From Thermomonas sp. (GTDB taxonomy: Bacteria; Pseudomonadota; Gammaproteobacteria; Xanthomonadales; Xanthomonadaceae): a DNA stretch of 64,000 nucleotides. The translations under genes were made by a program, and so were the position numbers. The notes beneath the pieces were generated by a model. That model was not told where the DNA came from. It was given only the letters and a program-made list of their open reading frames with translations, and searched no databases. Positions within the stretch are counted from its first letter, which is position 1. Every line of letters starts with the position of its first letter. Where the stretch lies: the NCBI RefSeq assembly GCF_029945965.1, contig NZ_JAQSDO010000020.1:391007-455006 (forward strand), read 5' to 3'. Positions 34,301-43,378 of the stretch are shown one piece after another.

Positions 34301-36946
34301 GAAATGGAGCGGGTTGCAGCGGAAGAAGCGACCCGGATCGCCGCAGAGAAAGTCGAAGCCGAACGTCTGGAAGCCGAACGCGGCGAAGCGGATCGGCTCG
34401 AAGCCGAACGCATCATGGCCGCCAGGGCCGAGTCGGAGCGCATCGAGGCCGAGCGCATCGCCGCCGAGCGGGCGGAAGCGGCCCGGCTTGAAGCACAGCG
34501 GCGCGCAGAGGAGATCGCAGCAGCGGCCAAGGCGCGCGAACAGGCGGCGTTGGAAGCATTGCTGGCCAGCGCCACCTCGACCGACGATCCAGACGAAGCG
34601 CTCGACATGAGCGGGCTGGATCCGGAGCTGGTCGACATCTTCGTGGAAGAAGGCGGCGACCTGCTGGATCACTCTGATGGCCTGCTTGCGCAGTTGCGCG
34701 AGACCCCGGAAGACCGCGAAGCGATGGTCGGCTTGCAACGCGACCTGCATACCATGAAGGGTGGCGCACGCATGGCTGGCGTGATGGCGGTCGGCGAGCT
34801 CGGCCATGCCATGGAAACCTTGCTTGAAGCAGTGGTTGCCCAGCGTGCGGAGCTTGGTGCCGATGGCGTGCCGCTGCTGGAGCGTGGCTTCGACCGCCTG
34901 CATGGAATGATCACCCGCGTCGCCGCGCGTCGTGCCGTGGGCATGCCCGTCGGTCTTATCGACGATTTCAACAACCGTGCCGAAACCCCGATTGCCGCGG
35001 TCGAAGCAGTGGACGACGGAATCGCCTTCGCCCCCGTCGTCAGGAAGGTCGAACTCAAGGCGTTGTCGTCGCCGTTGATGGCCGACGGTTTCGGCGACGA
35101 CGACGAGATCGGCGTGCGTGCGCCGCAGGAACAGGTCCGCATCCGCGCCGACCTGCTTGATCGCCTGGTGAACTACGCCGGCGAAGTGGCGATCTATCGT
35201 TCTCGCCTGGAGCAGCAGCTCGGGGCCTTCCGCGGTACCGCCGCGGAAATGGAACAGACCAACATCCGCCTGCGCGATCAGTTGCGCCGCCTGGATGCGG
35301 AAACCGAAGCTCAGATCATCGCCCGTTTCCAGCGTGAGTCGGACACCAGCGACGGCAGCTTCGATCCGCTCGAGCTTGATCGTTTCAGCACCCTGCAGCA
35401 GCTGTCGCGTGCACTGGCCGAGTCCGCAGCCGACTTGGTGAGCCTGCATGGCTCGATGGAAGACCTGACCCGTCAGTACGAAACCCTGCTGTTGCAGCAG
35501 TCGCGGGTGAGTTCGGAGTTGCAGGAAGGCCTCATGCGCACACGCATGGTGCCATTCGATGCCTTGGTGCCGCGCCTGCGCCGGGTCATCCGCCAGGCCA
35601 CCGGCGAAACTGGCAAGAACGCCCAGTTAAAGCTCGATGGAGCACAGGGCGAACTCGACCGCAACGTGCTGGAGCGCATGACCGCACCGCTGGAGCACAT
35701 GCTCCGCAACGCGGTGGCCCATGGTCTGGAAACCCCGGACGAACGTCGCAAGGCGGGCAAACCGGCGGAAGGCAGCATCCGCGTCGCGGTCCGCCGCGAA
35801 GGTTCGGAAGTAGTGTTGCAGGTCAGCGACGATGGTCACGGCCTGGACCGCGAGGCCATCCGCGCCCGCGCGATCGAGCGTGGCCTGATCAAGCCAGACG
35901 CAATACTCGGCGACAGCGATCTGTACGTGCTGATCCTGGAGGCGGGGTTCTCCACCGCACAGACAGTCAGCCGCCTGGCTGGCCGTGGCGTCGGCTTGGA
36001 CGTGGTGGCCAGCGAAGTGCGCCAGCTTGGCGGCACGCTGGACATCTCGTCGATCCCGGGCGAGGGCACGATGTTCACCCTGCGCCTGCCGCAGACGTTG
36101 GCGGTGACCCAGGCAGTGTTCGTCAAGATCGGCGAGACCCAGTTCGCGGTTCCGATTGCGTCGGTTCGCGGCGTGGGTCGCATCACCCGCGAGGAACTCG
36201 CAACATCCGATACCACCTACCGCTACGGCGGCGAGGACTACGCGTTGCACGACCTGGGCCGGCTTGTCGGCACCGGCACGGCGAAGGCGGAAGGCCAGTT
36301 GCAGATGCCGTTGCTGTTGGTGCGTGCTGGCGACCTGCGCGCAGCGGTGGTGATCGACCAGGTGGTTGGCAACCGCGAAATCGTGGTGAAGTCCGGTGGC
36401 CCGCAATTGGCATCGATCCCGGGTATCTTCGGCGCCACCATCATGGGTGATGGCAGCGTGGTGGTGATCCTGGACGTGGCACCGCTGGTGCGCCGTGCCG
36501 CCGCCATGCCTCACGATGCCGTGCCGGTCCAGCAGAAGGTCGAACAGCGCCATGTGCCGCTGGTCATGGTCGTCGACGACTCGGTCACCATGCGCAAGGT
36601 CACCAGCCGCGTGCTGGAACGCAACAACTTCGAGGTGGCGACCGCGAAGGACGGCATCGACGCACTCGAACGCATGGCCGACATGATCCCCGACCTGATG
36701 CTGCTCGATATCGAAATGCCGCGCATGGACGGCTACGAGTTGGCGACGGCGATGAAGGCGGATCCGCGCATGCGCAACGTGCCGATCATCATGATCACCT
36801 CGCGTACCGGCGAGAAACATCGCCAGCGTGCAATGGACCTCGGCGTGCAAGGCTACCTCGGCAAGCCGTATCAGGAGGTCGAGCTCATGCGTAACGTATT
36901 CGACCTGCTCGGCGTTGAGCACGTCGGCGCCGGCGCCGGCTCGTGA
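31331..36946 (+). CDS. chpA: Hybrid chemosensory histidine kinase ChpA/PilL with Ala/Glu repeat linker
   Basis: The protein has 1871 residues. The N-terminal PilL/FrzE-like region has an HQVHGTLRM Hpt-like motif. Clear Hpt motifs are [13 protein letters not shown] (His about 527), IHTLNGAF (about 686) and [13 protein letters not shown] (about 1140). Between the last two lies a 20-residue repeat tract (about 780-1075). The kinase core has an H2-type dimerisation region, [14 protein letters not shown] (N box), VSDDGHGLD and GRGVGLDVV; a CheW domain follows, and a C-terminal receiver (Asp in [12 protein letters not shown], about 1793). It phosphorylates PilG and PilH. P. aeruginosa ChpA has more Hpt domains. 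The stop overlaps the next GTG start (GTGA). Confidence 0.95.
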   Translation: MTTALRDAIDHTALGWVKPEIDETLRQARIEIEAFAESPDDIERMQGCAGYLHQVHGTLRMLELHAPAMVAEEMEQLAQALAADTTTGRDDACSVLMRGVVQLPDYLERLQGGHRDIPIVLLPLLNELRASRGEPMLAQDALPSLLEEPTEAELEHARGSLAGRNRALLDTVSAALKEDLLRVKDALDLHLRSGTTDGAALKPQAESLDRIGETLGMVGLEASRGVIREQGRIMHAIANGERPSSESELLDVAGALIYIEHSLDDQVGRLGQDNAGAGTDADDLLAQESRKVMGALAHEAVANFAEVRNAFVAFVETDWDHAALEPVPRLLAEVAGAMRILQLPEPAGYLEALRRYSHAELISKQQIPGGRDLDTMADALAGMEYYLESLHDPHGQRQDLLDKTRDSLEALAYWPLPGGELEIDLPASEAADAGDTQAAGSQAADIEAVAEDSASEAAAPAVVSSQASAPMISAGFDAAGDEIDDEIREIFLEEFEEEISNLDTLLPLWRRAPDNAEQLRPIRRVFHTLKGSGRLVGAKTLGEFSWHVENMLNRVLDGSRPASHAVLAFVGQVRDALPQLLAALKGEAAVNIDIAAMQAVSDRLGAGEDVLLDVLPVGGTATAGEVAAVEAEVVPTSDTVAVQVDPVLLEILGGEVGSHLETIDAWLAQARAGDGDVNAGLLRAIHTLNGAFAMTEVPSVTAFTTPAEGYVKRLLAASKSADDDGISAIGEVADAIRTSTAALQSTPTHVPLFATLVARIAGMRDGLPEATLPFPVVDNEAEAEAEAARIDAELDEAERVAAEEAEAARIAAEQAEIERLAAEEAEAVRIASEQAEAERIATEEAEAAHIAAEQAEIERLAAEEAEAARIAAEQVEAERLAAEEAEAARIAAAQTEAERAAAEEAKAARIAAEQAEAERVAAEEAEAARFAAEQAEIERLAAEEAELARIAAEQAEAERVAAEQAEAAQFAAEQAEAERLEAERIETERLEMERVAAEEATRIAAEKVEAERLEAERGEADRLEAERIMAARAESERIEAERIAAERAEAARLEAQRRAEEIAAAAKAREQAALEALLASATSTDDPDEALDMSGLDPELVDIFVEEGGDLLDHSDGLLAQLRETPEDREAMVGLQRDLHTMKGGARMAGVMAVGELGHAMETLLEAVVAQRAELGADGVPLLERGFDRLHGMITRVAARRAVGMPVGLIDDFNNRAETPIAAVEAVDDGIAFAPVVRKVELKALSSPLMADGFGDDDEIGVRAPQEQVRIRADLLDRLVNYAGEVAIYRSRLEQQLGAFRGTAAEMEQTNIRLRDQLRRLDAETEAQIIARFQRESDTSDGSFDPLELDRFSTLQQLSRALAESAADLVSLHGSMEDLTRQYETLLLQQSRVSSELQEGLMRTRMVPFDALVPRLRRVIRQATGETGKNAQLKLDGAQGELDRNVLERMTAPLEHMLRNAVAHGLETPDERRKAGKPAEGSIRVAVRREGSEVVLQVSDDGHGLDREAIRARAIERGLIKPDAILGDSDLYVLILEAGFSTAQTVSRLAGRGVGLDVVASEVRQLGGTLDISSIPGEGTMFTLRLPQTLAVTQAVFVKIGETQFAVPIASVRGVGRITREELATSDTTYRYGGEDYALHDLGRLVGTGTAKAEGQLQMPLLLVRAGDLRAAVVIDQVVGNREIVVKSGGPQLASIPGIFGATIMGDGSVVVILDVAPLVRRAAAMPHDAVPVQQKVEQRHVPLVMVVDDSVTMRKVTSRVLERNNFEVATAKDGIDALERMADMIPDLMLLDIEMPRMDGYELATAMKADPRMRNVPIIMITSRTGEKHRQRAMDLGVQGYLGKPYQEVELMRNVFDLLGVEHVGAGAGS
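33721..34320 (+). repeat. Ten 60-bp repeats inside chpA encoding Ala/Glu/Arg-rich helix
   Basis: From 33721 each 60-base block encodes a 20-residue unit of the form [20 protein letters not shown], about nine recognisable copies followed by more diverged ERLEAERxE blocks to about 34500. The period is exact, with no indels. Third-position changes are frequent, so the copies are old enough to have diverged synonymously while the protein pattern was kept. The regular spacing of acidic and basic residues predicts a long alpha-helix or coiled coil, similar in kind to TolA domain II. Confidence 0.9.
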
Positions 36947-37992
36947 CCCGCAAGCGCGTCGTCCTGCTCGCGCGCGCAGGTGCCGCGTGCGAGCGCACGC
37001 AGGCGTCGATCGCCGAAGCGGGTGCCGAACTGGTGGCAACACTGGATCCTGGCAGCGCATCGGAAGCCGACGTCCGCGCGGCTCAGCCGGATGCGGTGAT
37101 GGTGATCCTGGATCCGGTCGTTGAGCAGGCATTGGACAATTTCGATGGCGTCCTCGGCGATCCCGCGTTCGACGTGATGTTCGAAGACGCCGACGTGGCC
37201 GCCAAGCGCGAAGGCTGGGAGGCTGCGCGTTGGTCGCGCCATCTCAATGCAAAGCTGCACGGGCACGACGATGTCCTGCCGCCTGTGAAAGACGGGTCTG
37301 TTGCCGAGTCCTCCGCCGCGCCTACCGTCGGGTCCAGACTGAGCCTAGAGCCCAAGGCCGATGTCGGGACGCCCATAGATAGCGTTTTTCAACAGGAAAT
37401 GGACGCATTGCAGCGCCGGGTCGCGGCCATGCCGGACGTGCCCCATGGCAACCAGGACACTGCACCATCCAGGCAAGGCGCGGTGGTGATTGCCGCGGGT
37501 GTCGGTGGCCCGGATGCGGTTCGCCAGTTGCTCGGGAATTTCCCGACCGGCTTCGCACGCCCGATTGTCCTGCGGCAGCGCATCGAGGGTGGGCAATACG
37601 ACAAGCTTGTGCGGCAGATGCAACGGGCGACGGAGTTGCGCGTGGTGCTGGCCCAGGCCGGGGATCCATTGCAGGCGGGTACCGTGCATGTCCTGCCGGA
37701 TGGCCTGGACCTGCAGGCGGCGCCAACCGGCTTGGTCTTTGCCGCCGTGGCAGGCGATGCCGTGTTTGCTGCGCTGCCGCCGATCGACAGCGCGCTGTTG
37801 CTGCTCAGCGGTGCGGACATCAATCTGGTCGATGTCGCGATGTCACTCAGCTGGGCGGGTGGATTGGCACTGGGCCAATCCCCGGAAAACTGCTTCGATC
37901 CAGCGGCGAGCAATGCCCTGGCGGCGCGCGGCGGCCAGGCTGCCAGCCTGGCGAAACTGCCCGCCAAACTCCTTGAACGTTGGCCCGTCTAG
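36943..37992 (+). CDS. ChpB/CheB-like protein with degenerate methylesterase active site
   Basis: The protein has 349 residues from a GTG that overlaps the chpA stop. Residues about 178-340 align to the CheB methylesterase fold ([52 protein letters not shown]). In CheB the first motif is GASTGG with the catalytic Ser and the second carries a catalytic His (VVQHM). Here these positions read AAGVGG (Gly about 186) and VLRQR (Arg about 211), so the Ser and first His are missing. No receiver domain with a phospho-Asp is seen in the N-terminal part. It holds the chpB position, but is probably not an active methylesterase. Confidence 0.75.
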   Translation: MTRKRVVLLARAGAACERTQASIAEAGAELVATLDPGSASEADVRAAQPDAVMVILDPVVEQALDNFDGVLGDPAFDVMFEDADVAAKREGWEAARWSRHLNAKLHGHDDVLPPVKDGSVAESSAAPTVGSRLSLEPKADVGTPIDSVFQQEMDALQRRVAAMPDVPHGNQDTAPSRQGAVVIAAGVGGPDAVRQLLGNFPTGFARPIVLRQRIEGGQYDKLVRQMQRATELRVVLAQAGDPLQAGTVHVLPDGLDLQAAPTGLVFAAVAGDAVFAALPPIDSALLLLSGADINLVDVAMSLSWAGGLALGQSPENCFDPAASNALAARGGQAASLAKLPAKLLERWPV

Positions 37993-38001
37993 AGGTCTGC
38001 C

Positions 38002-38475
38002 ATGTCCGATTCCGCTCCCATCATTCGCGGCGTATTGATCCAGATAGCAGACGCCAAGCTGCTGCTGCCCAACGCCACCATTGCAGAAGTGCTGTCCTAT
38101 GCCGATCCGGAGCCCGTGCCGGATGCGCCGGACTGGTTGTTGGGCCGCATCCGCTGGCGCGGCTGGCAGTTGCCGCTGGTGGCGTTCTCGCGCTTCACCG
38201 GGATTGCCAGCGATGAGCAGGGCGGACTGGGCAGCAAGGTGATCGTGCTCAAGGCACTCGGCGGAGACGCCAAACGCCCGTTCTTCGCGGTCCTGACCCA
38301 GGGCTTCCCGCGCCTGGTCACGGTGACCGATACCGCGCTCAAATCGGATACCAGCGATGACTCGGTACCGGAGGGCGTGTTGGCCAAGGTGCGCCTGAAC
38401 GAAGACGATGCACTGCTGCCGGACCTGGCTACGCTGGAAACCCGCATCGGCGAAGCGCTGGCCGCCGCAGCCTGA
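38002..38475 (+). CDS. chpC: CheW-like protein ChpC
   Basis: The protein has 157 residues, a single CheW-like domain: IRGVLIQIADAKLLLPNATIAEVLSY, then LLGRIRWRGWQLPLVAFSRF. It follows the CheB-like gene by nine bases and closes the Pil-Chp operon. In P. aeruginosa ChpC is a second, accessory coupling protein thought to link other receptors to ChpA. The call rests on the domain and the operon position. Confidence 0.87.
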   Translation: MSDSAPIIRGVLIQIADAKLLLPNATIAEVLSYADPEPVPDAPDWLLGRIRWRGWQLPLVAFSRFTGIASDEQGGLGSKVIVLKALGGDAKRPFFAVLTQGFPRLVTVTDTALKSDTSDDSVPEGVLAKVRLNEDDALLPDLATLETRIGEALAAAA

Positions 38476-38513
38476 GTAACCCGCCAGTTCGACTCGCTTG
38501 CTAGCTTCGGGCG

Positions 38514-39251
38514 CTAACCGAGGTCGCCGTGGAACGCCTGCAAGGCCGCGAGCGCGGCAATGCCTGCAGTTTCGGTGCGTAATACGCGTGGACCCAAACG
38601 CATGCCGCTGAAACCAGCTGCGCGCAGCTGATCGAGGTCCTGCGGTGACCATCCACCCTCCGGACCGACGGCCAGACAGACAGGCTGTGATGGATCCAGC
38701 GTGAGTTGTGACAGCGACGCATCAGCGTCCGGATCCAGGATCAGGCGCAGGCCACCGTCGGGCATCGCAGCCAGCGTCTGTGCCAACGGCAGCGGCATCG
38801 TGACGTCGGGGACGCGTGCGCGACCGCTCTGTTCACAGGCAGACACCACCACACCGCGCCAATGTGCCAGCCGCTTGTCGGCTCGGGCGCCGTCGAGGCG
38901 AACCTCGCTGCGCTGCGAATACAGCGGATGCAACGACGCCACGCCCAATTCGGTGGCTTTCTGCAGGATCAGGTCCATCTTTTCGCCGCGCGTAATGCCT
39001 TGCAGAAGGATCAATCGCAACGGCGATTCGTTGTTGATCGCGATGCCATGACCGACTTCGACACGCACCACGCGCTTGCCCGCCTCGACCAGATGCGCCG
39101 GGTAGTCGTGGCCATCGCCATTGAACAGCACGCAGGTGTCACCGATACCCAGGCGCAGCACGCGGGCCAGGTGGTTGGTGGCGCTCTCCGGCAATTCGAT
39201 TTCGATGCCGGCGGCCAGCCGCAGCTCGACATGCACCCGGGTCACACGCAT
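38514..39251 (-). CDS. rsmE: 16S rRNA (uracil-1498-N3)-methyltransferase RsmE
   Basis: The protein has 245 residues, the usual length. An N-terminal PUA-like part (HLARVLRLGIGDTCVLFNGDG) precedes a SPOUT methyltransferase domain with GEKMDLILQKATELGV, SERSEVRL-like SQRSEVRLDG, and the knot motifs LAVGPEGGWSPQDL and RLGPRVLRTETAGIAAL. It methylates U1498 of 16S rRNA using S-adenosylmethionine. Its start lies ten bases inside the end of bioA, so the two are likely coupled. Confidence 0.95.
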   Translation of the reverse strand: MRVTRVHVELRLAAGIEIELPESATNHLARVLRLGIGDTCVLFNGDGHDYPAHLVEAGKRVVRVEVGHGIAINNESPLRLILLQGITRGEKMDLILQKATELGVASLHPLYSQRSEVRLDGARADKRLAHWRGVVVSACEQSGRARVPDVTMPLPLAQTLAAMPDGGLRLILDPDADASLSQLTLDPSQPVCLAVGPEGGWSPQDLDQLRAAGFSGMRLGPRVLRTETAGIAALAALQAFHGDLG

Positions 39252-40645
39252 GCGGTGACTTCCTCGATGACTTCGGCGGTGACCTGTGCCAGCAACTGCA
39301 ATTGGGCATTGTCGATGCAGTACGGCGGCATCCAGTACAGCATGTCGCCGAGCGGGCGCAGCACCACGCCTCGCTCAAGTGCCGCGCGATACGCGAGCAA
39401 GCCGATGCGTAGCGCAGGATCGAATGGCGTGTGGCGGTTGCCGTCGCGGGCCAGTTCGATGGCGAGGATCATCCCGGTCTGGCGTATCTCGGCCACATGC
39501 GGAAGTGCAGCAAAGGGCGCCGCGAGTTCGGCCATGCGCGCGGCGGTCACGCGATTGCGTGCCAGCACGTCGTCGTCGCGGAAAATCGCCAGCGATGCCA
39601 GCGCGGCCGCGCAGGCCAGCGGGTTGCCGGTGTAGCTGTGCGAATGCAGGAACGCGCGTTCGCGCGAATCGTCGAGGAAACCGTCATAGATCGCCTGCGT
39701 GGCCAGCACCGCGGCCAGTGGCAGGAAGCCGCCGGTCAGCCCCTTCGACAGGCACAACAGGTCCGGTTGCACGCCTGCCTGTTCGCAAGCGAACAGGGTA
39801 CCGGTTCGGCCGAACCCTACCGCGATCTCGTCGGCGATCATGAAGACGCCATGCGTGTCGCACAGCGCGCGCGCGCGGCGCAGGTAGGCCGGATCGTGCA
39901 TGCGCATGCCGCCGGCGCATTGCACCAATGGCTCCAGGATCAGCGCGCAGACCTCGCCGGCATGTTGCTGCAGCATCGCTTCCAGCCCGGATGCGGCGCG
40001 CTCCGCGCAATCGGCCGCGGTTTCCCCGGGGCGTGCCATGTACGCATCTGGTGACGGTGCAAACATGGCCTCGCATAACAGCGGTGCATACACGCGGCGG
40101 TACAAGGGGATGTCGCCGACCGATAGCGCGCCGATGGTTTCACCGTGGTAGCCGTTTTCCAGCGCAATGAACTTCGTGCGCTTGATCTCGCCACGATTGT
40201 GGAACCAGTGGAACGCCATCTTCAGCGCGACTTCCACCCCTGCCGAACCGTTGTCGGCATAGAACACCTTGGTAAGCGGCTCGCGGCCAGCCTGCGTGGG
40301 TGCGATCGCCAGCAATTGTTCCGCGAGTTCCACCGCCGGCGCATGCGAGAAGCCGGCCAGGATGACCTGTTCCAGTTGCATGGCCTGGTTGGCAATCGCG
40401 CGTGCGATGCGCGGTTCGGCATGGCCAAACAGGTTGGTCCACCAGCTCGACACGGCGTCCAGGTAGCGGCGTCCGTCGCGACCGATCAGCCATGCGCCTT
40501 CGCCGCGCTCGATCGGCACCAGCGGCAGCGTGTTCGGGTGTTCGCGCATCTGCGTGCACGGGTGCCAGAGCACCGCCAGGTCGCGTTCGCGCCAGTCGTC
40601 GGCGCTGGCCGCTATCATGTCGGCATCGTGAACAAGATTCGTCAT
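39242..40645 (-). CDS. bioA: Adenosylmethionine-8-amino-7-oxononanoate aminotransferase BioA
   Basis: The protein has up to 467 residues; the start could also be 40618, as neither site has a well-placed Shine-Dalgarno. Class III aminotransferase features are LWHPCTQMREH, DAVSSWWTNLFGHAEP, FYADNGSAGVEVALKMA, HGETIGALSVG, IADEIAVGFGRTGTLFACE, and the PLP Lys in LCLSKGLTGGFLPL (about 301). It converts KAPA to DAPA in biotin synthesis with SAM as amino donor. It is divergent from nudE across 29 bases and upstream of rsmE. Confidence 0.95.
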   Translation of the reverse strand: MTNLVHDADMIAASADDWRERDLAVLWHPCTQMREHPNTLPLVPIERGEGAWLIGRDGRRYLDAVSSWWTNLFGHAEPRIARAIANQAMQLEQVILAGFSHAPAVELAEQLLAIAPTQAGREPLTKVFYADNGSAGVEVALKMAFHWFHNRGEIKRTKFIALENGYHGETIGALSVGDIPLYRRVYAPLLCEAMFAPSPDAYMARPGETAADCAERAASGLEAMLQQHAGEVCALILEPLVQCAGGMRMHDPAYLRRARALCDTHGVFMIADEIAVGFGRTGTLFACEQAGVQPDLLCLSKGLTGGFLPLAAVLATQAIYDGFLDDSRERAFLHSHSYTGNPLACAAALASLAIFRDDDVLARNRVTAARMAELAAPFAALPHVAEIRQTGMILAIELARDGNRHTPFDPALRIGLLAYRAALERGVVLRPLGDMLYWMPPYCIDNAQLQLLAQVTAEVIEEVTACV

Positions 40646-40674
40646 CCTCGCATTATCCCCGCACGAGCCGTCGT

Positions 40675-41220
40675 ATGACCCGGCGCCTGCCCATCATCCA
40701 CGGGATCACCGAGCAAGATGCCGGTCCGTACCGGCTGGAGAAGCTTGATCTTGAATTCGCCAACGGCGAGCGGCGCCTTTACGAGCGACTGCATGGCCGC
40801 GGCCATGGTGCGGTCGCCGTCGTGCCGATGCTGGATGCCGACACCGTGCTGCTGGTGCGCGAGTACGCCGCTGGTGTGCATCGCTACGAACTTGGGCTGG
40901 TCAAGGGGCGCATCGATGAAGGCGAAACGCCGGTACAGGCAGCCGACCGTGAGTTGATGGAAGAAGCCGGCTACGGCGCACGCAATCTGGTCGTACTGCG
41001 CAGCCTGACCCAGGCGCCGCTGTACATGAGCCATTCCACCCATCTGGTGATCGCACGCGACCTGTATCCGAAACGACTTGTCGGCGACGAGCCTGAAGAA
41101 CTTGAAGTGGTGCCGTGGCGACTGGACCGCCTGCATGAGCTGATCCTGCGCGAAGAGTTTTCCGAAGGCCGTTCGATCGCCGCACTGTTCATCGCCAGGG
41201 AGTGGCTGCAACAACAATGA
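40675..41220 (+). CDS. nudE: ADP compounds hydrolase NudE (Nudix)
   Basis: The protein has 181 residues. The Nudix box is complete: GRIDEGETPVQAADRELMEEAGY. The N-terminal ERRLYERLHGRGHGAVAVVPMLD resembles E. coli NudE, which hydrolyses ADP-ribose, NADH and Ap3A. The start at 40675 is the first ATG after the bioA divergence. The stop overlaps the cysQ start (ATGA at 41217-41220), as in other gammaproteobacteria where nudE and cysQ are neighbours. Confidence 0.9.
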   Translation: MTRRLPIIHGITEQDAGPYRLEKLDLEFANGERRLYERLHGRGHGAVAVVPMLDADTVLLVREYAAGVHRYELGLVKGRIDEGETPVQAADRELMEEAGYGARNLVVLRSLTQAPLYMSHSTHLVIARDLYPKRLVGDEPEELEVVPWRLDRLHELILREEFSEGRSIAALFIAREWLQQQ

Positions 41221-42008
41221 CCATGACATGCGCATTGCGCGATCTAGTCATCGCCATCGCTCGTCAAGCTGCTGCCGATATCCTGGAGGTGTACCAAGGT
41301 GCCTTCGATGTCGAGCACAAGGACGATCGTTCGCCGCTGACCGCCGCCGACCTCGCGTCGCATCGCCGCATCGTCGCTGGCTTGCAGGCGCTGACGCCCG
41401 AGATTCCGGTGTTGTCGGAAGAATCCAAAAGCCTCGAAATCGCCCAGCGGCGCACCTGGCCGCGGTTCTGGCTGGTCGATCCATTGGACGGCACCCGCGA
41501 GTTCATCAAGCGCAACGGCGAGTTCACCGTCAACATCGCCCTGATCGAGGACGGTGTGGCCACGTTCGGCGTGATCCAGCAGCCGGTCGGTGGTGGCTTG
41601 TGGCATGGCATGTTGGGCGCAGGTGCGTTCCGTCGAGACGGTGATATCGATGCCGGCATCCACGTGCGCAAGCCAGCGAACGCGCCGCTGCGGATCGCTG
41701 CCAGCCGTTCGCATCGCGACGCGCGCACGCAGGCCTTGCTGGATGTGCTCACTGGCAGTGAAGCTATCGCCTGCGGCTCGTCGCTGAAGTTCTGCCGGAT
41801 CGCCGAAGGTGAGCTCGACCTGTACCCGCGTTTCGGCCCGACCAGCGAATGGGACACAGCCGCCGGCCAGGCGATCCTTGAAGCTGCGGGTGGCGCGGTG
41901 CTGGATCCATGCGGACGGCCGTTCCGCTACAACCAGCGCGACACATTGCTCAATGGTGATTTCATCGCATTCGGCGATGTCGCCCTGCGCGATAGCTTGC
42001 CTGCATGA
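41217..42008 (+). CDS. cysQ: 3'(2'),5'-bisphosphate nucleotidase CysQ
   Basis: The protein has 263 residues. Inositol-monophosphatase-family metal motifs are visible: LSEESK, WLVDPLDGTREFIKRNGEF (about 84-102), and the C-terminal PTSEWDTAAGQAILEAAGG. CysQ removes the 3' phosphate from PAP/PAPS in sulfate assimilation. It is coupled to nudE and is followed by mazG after ten bases. Confidence 0.94.
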   Translation: MTMTCALRDLVIAIARQAAADILEVYQGAFDVEHKDDRSPLTAADLASHRRIVAGLQALTPEIPVLSEESKSLEIAQRRTWPRFWLVDPLDGTREFIKRNGEFTVNIALIEDGVATFGVIQQPVGGGLWHGMLGAGAFRRDGDIDAGIHVRKPANAPLRIAASRSHRDARTQALLDVLTGSEAIACGSSLKFCRIAEGELDLYPRFGPTSEWDTAAGQAILEAAGGAVLDPCGRPFRYNQRDTLLNGDFIAFGDVALRDSLPA

Positions 42009-42018
42009 GCGATCCGGC

Positions 42019-42987
42019 ATGAACAAGAGATGCGACATCGATTCACTGCTGGCGATCATGGCCGCGCTGCGCGATCCGAAAACCGGTTGTTTGTGGGACG
42101 TCGAGCAGACCTTCGCCACTATCGCGCCGTACACCATCGAGGAATCCTATGAAGTCGCCGATGCGATCGATCGTGGCGATACCGACGGGCTGAAAGACGA
42201 GTTGGGCGACCTGCTGCTGCAGGTCGTGTTCCATGCGCGCATGGCGCAGGAGCAGGGCAGCTTCGAGTTCGGCGATGTGGTTGCAGCGATTTGCGACAAG
42301 ATGACCCGGCGCCACCCGCATGTATTTGCCGCACAGGGATGTGCAAATGCCGCGGGAGGCAGGATGCCGGGAGCGGCGGCCGCACATGGATGTGCAAATG
42401 CCGCGGGAGGCAGGATGCCGGGAGCGGCGGCCGCAGATGGACATGCGAATCTCGTGGGAGGTAGCCTCGAGGATGTGCAGGCACAAACCCGCTCGTGGGA
42501 AGCACACAAGCGCGCCGAACGCGCGGCACGTGGTGAATCCGACGACTCTGCGCTGGCCGGTATCTCGCGTGGCCTGCCCGAGTGGCAGCGTGCGTTGAAA
42601 CTGCAGCAAAAGGCGGCGCGGGTCGGCTTCGACTGGCCGGGCCCGGCGCCGGTGATCGAGAAACTGCACGAGGAAATCGAGGAAGTGCGCGTTGAATTCG
42701 CAGCGGTTGCAGCCGATCCCGATGATGCGGAAGCGCAACTGCGACTTGAGGATGAACTCGGTGACCTACTCTTCGTGTGCGCAAACTTGACCCGGCATGC
42801 CAAGGTCGATTTCGGTGCTGCAATGCGCCGGGCCAACCACAAGTTCGAACGCCGTTTTCGCATGATGGAAGCGTTGGCACAGACTGACGGTGGGCTTGCC
42901 GGGCAATCGCTTGAAGCGCAGGATCGTTACTGGGTGCAGGCCAAGCAGGCCGAGAAAGGGCAAGCCACCAAAGGGGATGCGCCATGA
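42019..42987 (+). CDS. mazG: Nucleoside triphosphate pyrophosphohydrolase MazG with in-frame 17-residue repeats
   Basis: The protein has 322 residues against about 265 in E. coli. The first MazG domain has CLWDVEQTFATIAPYTIEESYEV and DELGDLLLQVVFHARM; the second has LHEEIEEVR and LEDELGDLLFVCANLTRH, with the C-terminal NHKFERRFR. MazG hydrolyses NTPs to NMP and PPi and limits ppGpp. Between HPHVFA and the SLEDVQAQTRSWEAHKRAER segment, two near-identical 17-residue repeats and a partial third are inserted at the domain junction. Its stop overlaps the next start (ATGA). Confidence 0.94.
   Translation: MNKRCDIDSLLAIMAALRDPKTGCLWDVEQTFATIAPYTIEESYEVADAIDRGDTDGLKDELGDLLLQVVFHARMAQEQGSFEFGDVVAAICDKMTRRHPHVFAAQGCANAAGGRMPGAAAAHGCANAAGGRMPGAAAADGHANLVGGSLEDVQAQTRSWEAHKRAERAARGESDDSALAGISRGLPEWQRALKLQQKAARVGFDWPGPAPVIEKLHEEIEEVRVEFAAVAADPDDAEAQLRLEDELGDLLFVCANLTRHAKVDFGAAMRRANHKFERRFRMMEALAQTDGGLAGQSLEAQDRYWVQAKQAEKGQATKGDAP
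42337..42462 (+). repeat. Tandem 51-bp repeats inside mazG
   Basis: Two copies of a 51-base unit (42337-42387 and 42388-42438) differ at one base and encode GCANAAGGRMPGAAAA(H/D). A partial third copy (42439-42462, GHANLVGG) is more diverged. The near identity points to recent duplication. The unit length is a multiple of three, so the reading frame is kept. Confidence 0.9.
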
Positions 42988-43289
42988 GCGAAGGCTTCGC
43001 CAGTTTCAGCAAGTTCTACGTGTATTACCTCGGCGAACATCGCGACCGTACCTGCCGTCGCCTGCATTTCGCCGGCAGTAGCCTGGCGCTAGGCTTCGTG
43101 GTGCTGGCGATCATGCGCGGCGATCCTCGCTGGCTGCTGGCTTCGCTGCTCTCAGGCTATGCCTTCGCCTGGGTCGGGCATTTCTTCTTCGAACACAACC
43201 GCCCGGCGACCTTCAAGCACCCGTTTTATTCGTTCGCCGGCGACTGGGTGATGTTCAAGGACATCCTGATCGGCAAGATTCCGTTCTGA
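42984..43289 (+). CDS. Mpo1-like DUF962 small membrane protein
   Basis: The protein has 101 residues and belongs to the Mpo1-like (DUF962, yeast YGL010w) family: YYLGEHRDRTCRRLHFAGSSLAL, a central hydrophobic segment, then AWVGHFFFEHNRPATFKHPFYSF and the end GDWVMFKDIL. Two membrane helices are predicted. Yeast Mpo1 is an Fe(II)-dependent dioxygenase in alpha-oxidation of 2-hydroxy fatty acids; the His residues of the family are present here, but the bacterial role is not established. It overlaps mazG by four bases. Confidence 0.88.
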   Translation: MSEGFASFSKFYVYYLGEHRDRTCRRLHFAGSSLALGFVVLAIMRGDPRWLLASLLSGYAFAWVGHFFFEHNRPATFKHPFYSFAGDWVMFKDILIGKIPF

Positions 43290-43378
43290 ACTGACGATTC
43301 CGCTTTGCAAGGACTCCCCGAGCACGCCTTCTTCACGCGGCATCGACTCGGCGCCCGGCATCTTTCACAAAGCTGAAG

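Noticed and set aside
33721-34320. 60-bp periodic sequence in chpA as a CRISPR or satellite
   Set aside because: There are no spacers, and the pattern is preserved at protein level with synonymous divergence, so it is coding.
33488-35449. 653-residue open frame on the minus strand opposite chpA
   Set aside because: It mirrors the Ala/Glu repeats and is Gly/Phe/Leu repeats in translation; the chpA frame has clear domains. Long antisense frames are expected at this GC content.
35627-37132. 501-residue minus-strand frame opposite chpA/chpB
   Set aside because: Composition is typical of an antisense shadow (His, Asp and Val runs) and no start site or domain is visible.
42337-42462. Tandem repeats in mazG as a possible CRISPR array
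   Set aside because: Units are directly adjacent with no spacers, translate in frame within MazG, and no cas gene is present.
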